This document shows positions 58,200 to 64,000 of a DNA stretch of 64,000 bases, piece after piece. Position 1 is the first letter of the stretch; the number at the start of each line of letters is the position of its first letter. Made by a program: the position numbers and the translations under genes. The notes under the pieces were generated by a model. It worked only from the letters and a program-made list of their open reading frames with translations, had not been told where the DNA came from and did no database searches. Source of the stretch: Acholoe squamosa (lineage: Eukaryota > Annelida > Polychaeta > Phyllodocida > Polynoidae); the NCBI GenBank assembly GCA_949317995.1, contig OX439039.1:76366002-76430001 (forward strand). Direction: 5' to 3'.

Positions 58200-59180
58200 A
58201 GTGTGTGTGTGAGAGGGTTGGGTGTGGGGGGGGGGAGGGGGAGGGGGGTAGCGCCACAGGCACCACCACCACTGCACCACCCATGTCCTTTAACAAGCGG
58301 CACCACCTCTCCTCACTGCACGGCACCACTGCAGCTTAGTACTGCCTTCAGTCTAGATACCAGTTCACCAAGTCTCTCCCTGTACTACTGCTGCTCTTCA
58401 GTCAACCGTACATCCCAAACCAAGAGCAAACAGTGACAGGAGATGAATTCCAATTCAGCAACAGTCTGAAGAAAGTTTGCTTATTTGCAGATATATTTTT
58501 GATAAAACCACAGTCTTTCAATGAAGATTTTTTATAGTTGATTCAATGAAGATTTTTCACAGTTGATTTTCACCAGACTCTGATAATTGACTCTGGTCCA
58601 GAGTCATTTATTGACACAGGAGCACTGGTCCTTTTGTGTTCCCTCTACTAGCATTAGCAATGTTTCAAGTCCATATCTGAGCCAGCTAATAATCCAATAA
58701 ATCCATATGCAATTGGCGAGCTGTGAAATATGTAAGTGTCTCAGGTGCGGTAGTTGGGTGGGGGTTGGCAAGTAGCAGTTGTTGGGTAGATGATTGGTAG
58801 TGGTTCGAGAGGCACCTACAAGGCCCTTGGCGGCGGCCTACAGTAGTGTAGTACCCAACAGCACCACCTCTCTGGGCACCACCAGTAGTCGGAGTCCACC
58901 CCCACCACTTCCTCCCCACTTCTCCAGAATGTGGAGTCCAGACGGTGCTGCCACCACCGGCCGCAGTGAGCATCACCATCATCCACACTGCAACATGCGG
59001 TAGAGCTACCTCCAGTGGCTTCCCCCTCGTCCTCTTACAGCTCCAGCACACAAAGGCTTCCTCCTGTGGCCCCTGTGCTTCAGACCTTTTCTCCTCCAGT
59101 GTCCAAATCCAGCGTCTCCAATCCACCAAACACATATCCACTACCAAACTGTACAAGTACCACCACAAATCAAGGCTGGA
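58200..59180. other. CCACCAC-rich region, unidentified
   Basis: Plus strand rich in CACCACCAC/CCTCC; long but low-complexity frames exist in several readings. No domain recognised. Could be upstream control sequence of the ZNF608/609 gene or simple-sequence expansion. Confidence 0.3.
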
Positions 59181-59251
59181 ATAGTAAAATTTAAGGCTGA
59201 AAGGAAAGGAAATGGTAGAAAATCAGAGAGAGGTATCCAGTTGGTACTTAC

Positions 59252-59335
59252 CCATGAGTATCTCCCGGTGCACTGTAAAGGATTGACTTGTTCCCGGTAG
59301 GGTGTGCGCTGACTGACTGGCCCTAACCTGCCCGT
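59252..59335 (-). other. Candidate 5' untranslated exon of ZNF608/609
   Basis: GC-rich minus-strand sequence ends in CTCATGG|GTAAGTACC, a near-perfect donor (GT at 59251-59250), just downstream of two CCAAT/ATTGG motifs. If it joins the acceptor at 44561, the ATG beside the donor opens a tiny ORF (MALAATK, then TAG) upstream of the main ATG. The 5' boundary is approximate. Confidence 0.4.
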
Positions 59336-59425
59336 CAGACGCTGAACGCGCCCCTGATTGGTGGATGGAGGTGTTCAGGCTGCGTTCGGTGTGGCCAATC
59401 AGCGGGCAGCACTTAGTGCAAAGAT
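59336..59425 (-). promoter_or_regulatory. Candidate promoter P1 with CCAAT boxes
   Basis: A CpG-rich patch in an AT-rich region, with CTGATTGGCC and CCAATCAGG about 35 bases apart, and an initiator-like TCAGTCAG nearby. It is placed immediately upstream of the strong donor at 59251. Start site not determinable here. Confidence 0.4.
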
Positions 59426-59902
59426 ACTCCCCCTACTTGCTTTGTCTGCTGCTGTTACGAGATTTAGCTGGGTGTGTGAGTGAGTATTGGAGTGTGTGTG
59501 TGTGGGGGGGGGGGAGGGGATGGAAAGAGGGGGAGGGCATGTGAGTGCCGTGCCGCATACAATCCGGTCAGGAGCCTCCAGTGTTAACAAAAGTAATACC
59601 CGGACCCTTGCCGCAGTCGTTACATTATTAATGAACCAATTAAGTGATTCATTGAGGGGCAATATTTGAAACACTGGTGAACAGGCCGCTATCATCGAGT
59701 TAGATTGGCCTGCTGGGAGGTTCTGGCCTGAGTTAGGATAAAGAAGTAAAATCTTGTCACTACTACTGCTGCTGCCTCTGCCACTTTTATTTATTCTTTT
59801 AACCTTTAGCCTCCCTCCTACTCCTCCGCTCCGGCTCTTTGAAGGATCAGGCAGTTTGGCGCGCTTTGATTCAGAGCAGACGACATTTTTATCAGACGGC
59901 AT
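59399..59902 (-). other. Open reading frame next to P1, unidentified
   Basis: Open for 167 codons from ATG (MPSDKNVVCSESKRAKLPDP), Ser/Lys/Arg-rich at the start, then low-complexity Pro/Thr/His. No domain recognised. It overlaps the promoter region and may simply be GC-rich leader sequence. Confidence 0.2.
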
Positions 59903-60315
59903 TTTCCTTCTGGTCGTTACAAAACGAGCCAAGGTTTAACAGAAACATGGGCTTTATCGACTGAGGCATGCCAACAACTTACATCACTCCCGTATAACAG
60001 TCATATGTGTAGACGACACAGTCGCTCTGCAAGCACTTTTCTTCTGCATTTACCTCCTCCACAGATGTTGTCAGAATAAATGGCTCAGCTACCTGTATGC
60101 AATTAGGGGATTCTCATAGAGAGCTATTGTTCTTCTTTTCCCTAATACCTTGACAGTTGTCCAACAAGCCTGCAGGTTTATATATCAGAACAAAAGCCAC
60201 AAAGATCATGCATGAAGGGCACATATTTAGGAAATCAAATTTAGGCTCCAGACAGGGAAGACAATTGAAATAAAGGGGCATACAAATTATAGTGTAATCC
60301 CTGATGGTTTGTATA

Positions 60316-60440
60316 AGGCAAAAAAAAAAAGTTGTGTTTCCAGTAACCCGACCGACCCCAAGAAAACAGGGGCAAAAAAAAGTTGTTTTTTTTACCTACT
60401 GACCGTCCCTTTTCAAGTCATGCTACTGGAAACACAAAAT
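60316..60440. repeat. MITE remnant, relative of 13795-14027
   Basis: AGGCAAAAAAAAAAAGTTGT, CCCGACCGACCCC and ACTGGAAACAC share the terminal poly-A/GTTGT and ACCCGACC words with the CHMP6-intron element. Confidence 0.55.
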
Positions 60441-60474
60441 ATATTTTTTTGTCGTAGTGCTTGTCCTCGAACAG

Positions 60475-60700
60475 CAGAGGTGTGCCGGTGAATTACTCAC
60501 CTGCACTGCCGCAGTCGACTTGTTTGTTTTTGTTGTTTGTTTGTTTTTTGTTTCTTTTTATACATCAGTCCCTAAGAGACAACATGATGCATGGATGCAA
60601 AACTTTTATAGGGGGTTGGCAATTCATGCATATATTATTTTAATGCACTATTTTCATGCACATATTATTTCAATGTCAACAGAAAGCACAGTGCATGAGA
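60475..60700. repeat. Palindromic GCATGATGC family, degraded copy
   Basis: CCGGTGAATTACTCACCTG and CAACATGATGCATGGATGC, interrupted by a T/G-rich run at 60,520-60,560. Confidence 0.55.
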
Positions 60701-60901
60701 TCACGGTCAATCTTTAAGTTATACCACCTAGGCTGTTCAAATATAAAAGTCCTCTAAATAGAGGGGAGGACTAATGACTAACGATCAATAGTGAGATAAG
60801 GGGGCGTTTCTTATCTTGTGATATCACGACCACAAAAGAAGCTTAGTGGGGACTTTTTATCGCGGTCAGGGAATTGGGTGATTGATCCTTTGTTTCGGCA
60901 T

Positions 60902-61110
60902 TAACCCTTTGAGGACCGCTCATAATGCACCAGTGCATGATGGCCGTTGGTCATCATGATGTAGCAATGACGTCCTGGCGAACAGACTCGTCAGGCTCCT
61001 GGCGAACAGACTCGCCAGGCCTTTATTATCATGCCGACCTTCTGGGAGTATATCAAGCCCATCAGGTCTACCTGATGCAAAATTTATGCGCTATTGGCAT
61101 TTAAAGTGTT
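60902..61110. repeat. Palindromic GCATGATGC family with duplicated hairpin
   Basis: TTAACCCTTTGAGGACCGC, CATGATGGCCGTTGGTC, then TCCTGGCGAACAGACTCG twice in tandem, TATCATGCCGACCTTCTGG and CATTTAAAGTGTTTA. Confidence 0.75.
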
Positions 61111-61234
61111 TACTCAGGTAGGGTCCATGTCAACATTTTATATTGGGTATGGGCCATGTGCTCTCTATTCTGCCCAATGTTTAAGCCTTTAAGAAGGGAC
61201 ACATAATACCCCCAAGTGTACTTCCCTTGGTTGC

Positions 61235-61395
61235 CCTCATGCACTAATATACTCCAGTTGTGCCAAGTAGGGAGTGTGATGCATGAATGCAGCACTGGCG
61301 AGTTACTAACCAGGGCTGCAATTCTGCATCATACTGCCTTATATGCACTGCATGATGCATTTAAGCACAAGGTGGTCCCTAAAGAGTAATACAAT
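61235..61395. repeat. Palindromic GCATGATGC family, partial copy
   Basis: GTGATGCATGAATGCAGC, CTGGCGAGTTACTAACCAG, CTGCATCATACTGCC, CTGCATGATGCATTTAAG, CCCTAAAGAGTAA. Confidence 0.75.
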
Positions 61396-63405
61396 ACTAC
61401 TGACCCCTTGAACTGCCCTAAGCATGGGTCTGATCGCCAACATGTACAAGTGTATACTATTAAAGAGAATTACAATGTGTTGGCTCAGTATTCATATTAG
61501 AGTAAAAATTCCATTCCAATTACTAATGGCTAGAGTAGATATTGCCACAGTGAGGGGCCACTTCACACTTTTTTGTACGCATATACATATATCTGAAGTT
61601 CTGAACTGCATTCATGTATGTTATATTTGTATTTGTATTTATGGTTTCCTCTTCATGAAAGGCTGTTATTTAGTCTTTCTTCTGGACACAATAGGTAACT
61701 TTGTGTATACTTGTAATAAACCTATTATACTGCCCTAGTGACCACAATACTCATAAAAAGCACTGATTAGATATATTGATAACACAGAAGGGGGTACTGG
61801 TAAATGACATTGGTATAGAACATGTAATTACATGATATAAGCAATTTGGAACTAGATAAGCCTCATTAGGTACATATCACGACCTGATTAAGAATTGTTG
61901 GCCATGTGTGTGTGTGGGGGGGGGGGGTAAAGTATGATTTATTAAAGTTGATGACGCTATACCTACATTATCAATAACCCATGCGTTAGATTACTATCAA
62001 CAATTCCAGCACAAGCATTACTGAAAATAGTTGATGACTCAATACAGAAACATTCTATACATACACCATATGTTGGACATGAGGGCCTATTACGACTTTT
62101 ATATGACCAAAAAGCTGTAAATCAAAGAGAAGAAAGACTGTCAGCAGGACACATCAGGGAGGTCTATTTCTATTGATGTCTCTAAGAGCATATCTCTTGT
62201 AAATTAAACCCCTCTTCTCCCATGTACCAGGGCATATCATATGTCACCCATATGGCTTGTATCCCCCAACCCTGGGCTCTTGTCGTGTTAGCATCGCACG
62301 TCAGGCTCAGATGGGAGAAGTGAGGAGATGGAGGGGGGGGGGGGTAGGTCGAGGTGAGGTGAGGCTATGGAGGTGGGTGGGGGTGGTCAGGTCATGGAGG
62401 ATGGCCACCACCTCCACCACCACCCACATGGCGACAAAGGTAAGTGGATGGCAGGTAGGAGTGAGGTAAGGTGGCTGATAGACTGCAGGTGGGGGGAAGT
62501 CCAGGTGAGGAGAAGGACAGGAAAGAACTTGTCACCATGCAGAATTAAACAACTTAAAGTTAAAGATAATACTTACATAGATGCTATACAAATGTACATG
62601 ACAAGAAGTAGCCCACAGGCGTATAAGTAAGTTAGGTCTTTATGTTATTCACAACTTTGAGAAAATAATATGATACCTGCTTATATAAAAATAGAACTGG
62701 TGAATTCCCATAACATAACAATGGCAATAGAGGACCCCACTGATCTCATGACGCTATATCTGAAAATCCCACTGCATTATTATTTGTATACCCCGGTACA
62801 TTGCTACACTCTTCAAACAGTACCCTTTGCCTTTTGCAGGTCTAATATCAATGATCGCAACTCACGTAGGACTTATTTGGACTCCTCAGAAGGACTAGAC
62901 CTAGAAATTAGACTCTCAAATTAGGCTAATAGCACATAGTTATGTTTTCATAATTGTGATAATGAATGTCCCTGGTGACCACGTAACACATGTACTTAAG
63001 GTGTAGATTAGTGTACGTCCGATGTACATTGTACAACACATGTTCAGACAATAGTTCACACAGTGACAGGTAAGGTCTTCCTTCTAGACCACCATAAGTG
63101 ACAAAGGAAACGGGTCATCACGTGGGACACAAGTATGTCCTCTGTAGACCTTACTATATCTATTCAACTCAATAGATTATGAAGGGATATAAGGAAAACA
63201 GAAAATAAAACATATAGGCCAAATTTAATATCCAAAGCTTTCCCTCCCTCTCTTTTTCTGAAGTGTTGATGTATATCATGAATCAAATCTATAACAATCT
63301 GTTTAAAGTGTTTAGACCCCATGTTCCCCCAGGCCCAACATATGCTTTGTTGGCTCAAGCATGGAGACTAGACATCCTTGGCTCAAGTAACTGTGGACCG
63401 TGTGT
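61396..63405. other. Non-coding, no gene recognised
   Basis: AT-rich with a poly-G run near 61,920 and a GGTGGAGG-rich patch near 62,320-62,500. No supported gene. Confidence 0.45.
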
Positions 63406-63408
63406 ATA

Positions 63409-63410
<2 letters not shown>

Positions 63411-63474
<64 letters not shown>

Positions 63475-63475
63475 C
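63411..63475. repeat. (GA)n microsatellite
   Basis: Near-pure GA dinucleotides, grading into GAGTGAGT, the tail of the adjacent retroposon. Confidence 0.95.
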
Positions 63476-63659
63476 GAGTGAGTGAGTAATAGATGTTTAA
63501 CGCCATTTTGACAGCTAAGGTCATATATTCATGGCGAGAACTACATTACACAATTTCACAGAGGAATTTGTTAGTGCCCGTGCATATGTGCACCACACAC
63601 ATCTGAGGGGATAGGAAAGGGGAGAAATATACCTTTTTAAGTGGGCTAGGGAAGCCCGG

Positions 63660-63660
<1 letters not shown>
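63476..63660 (-). mobile_element. SINE-like retroposon, second copy (reverse)
   Basis: Same element as 7581-7763 in reverse: GAGTGAGTAATAGATGTTTA, ACGCCATTTTGACAGC, TCATGGCGAGAAC, TTTTTAAGTGGGC, AGGGAAGCCC. It lies between two (GA)n tracts, so it probably inserted into a GA microsatellite. Confidence 0.85.

Positions 63661-63710
<50 letters not shown>
63661..63710. repeat. (GA)n microsatellite
   Basis: Pure GA repeat directly at the head of the retroposon. Confidence 0.95.
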
Positions 63711-63712
<2 letters not shown>

Positions 63713-64000
63713 TAGTAAATAAAACGACCCATGCCATGGAGCATGAGATCATTATATAACTAGCCTACACCGTAATATGCCTTTCACAATGATTTTTTTT
63801 TTTGTAAAATACCAACTTACATACCATTGAGAGTCAATGTGCCTTATTACACATGTAATAATCTGCAATGTCGTCCCAGGATTCTACTTTTCCAATTGGT
63901 ATGTTGGCAATTTACCTCACAACAAAAGGCAGCCCACGCATCATGTACCTTTGATACATCTATAATGGCGTATTGGATTTGGCCGTCATGTCATCATTGT

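Larger units (their letters stand above)
44561..59251 (-). other. Long 5' intron or upstream region of ZNF608/609
   Basis: About 14.7 kb between the start-codon exon and a candidate 5' non-coding exon near 59.25 kb. Contents recognised: foldback element (46592-47028), an unexplained ORF (47164-47748), a GC-richer block (48.78-49.15 kb), a second candidate promoter (49.5-49.9 kb), and palindromic repeats (51.9 and 56.4 kb). Otherwise AT-rich intronic sequence with poly-G and simple-sequence runs. Confidence 0.5.

Noticed and set aside
63312-63752. ORFs with LSLSLSLS runs
   Set aside because: Translation of (GA)n/(CT)n microsatellites.

Overview
The window is eukaryotic and animal: multi-exon genes with GT-AG introns, microsatellites and many dispersed MITEs, LINEs and other retroelements. 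It carries about two recognisable protein-coding genes in 64 kb. Two repeats suggest a marine mollusc, most likely a gastropod: a short retroposon ending in GGCGTTAAAC followed by (ACTC)n, and tyrosine-recombinase retroelement debris. The phylum is an inference from repeat style, not something the genes prove.

Layout. Positions 1-13.6 kb are transposon-rich: an unidentified element with two short ORFs and a possible LTR-like promoter (0.1-2.1 kb), a decayed non-LTR retrotransposon broken by three MITE insertions (3.7-6.7 kb), a three-copy tandem repeat interrupted by a SINE-like element (7.3-8.05 kb), and a frameshifted tyrosine-recombinase fragment (8.2-9.2 kb). Positions 13.63-17.91 kb (+) hold seven coding exons of CHMP6 (Vps20), an ESCRT-III subunit; its first exon was not found. 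Positions 18-25.3 kb are intergenic, with MITEs, a decayed RT fragment, two pairs of CTCF-like motifs and an unexplained cluster of CGGTC/GACCG motifs beside a TATA-like box.

Positions 25.4-59.4 kb (-) belong to one large gene, the ZNF608/ZNF609 (Drosophila scribbler/brakeless) nuclear regulator. Five coding exons splice in phase to a protein of about 1,838 residues: 44512-43385, 40682-40511, 35584-35497, 35118-31061 and a small last exon 30447-30377. That last exon is missed if the in-frame TAG just past the big exon is taken as the end. A long 3' UTR may run to an AATAAA at about 25.4 kb. Two GC-rich, CCAAT-containing regions (about 49.5-49.9 and 59.25-59.42 kb) are candidate promoters. Introns contain dispersed palindromic elements, a 437-bp foldback element and a few unexplained ORFs.

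The genes are not functionally linked: CHMP6 acts in endosomal membrane remodelling and ZNF608/609 in transcription control. They converge tail to tail across the intergenic region. I saw no clear operon-like or defence-like system. The most promising signals are the hidden terminal exon, the isolated start-codon exon that corresponds to the exon producing a circular RNA in mammals, the CGGTC cluster, the CTCF-like pairs and the abundant palindromic repeat family.
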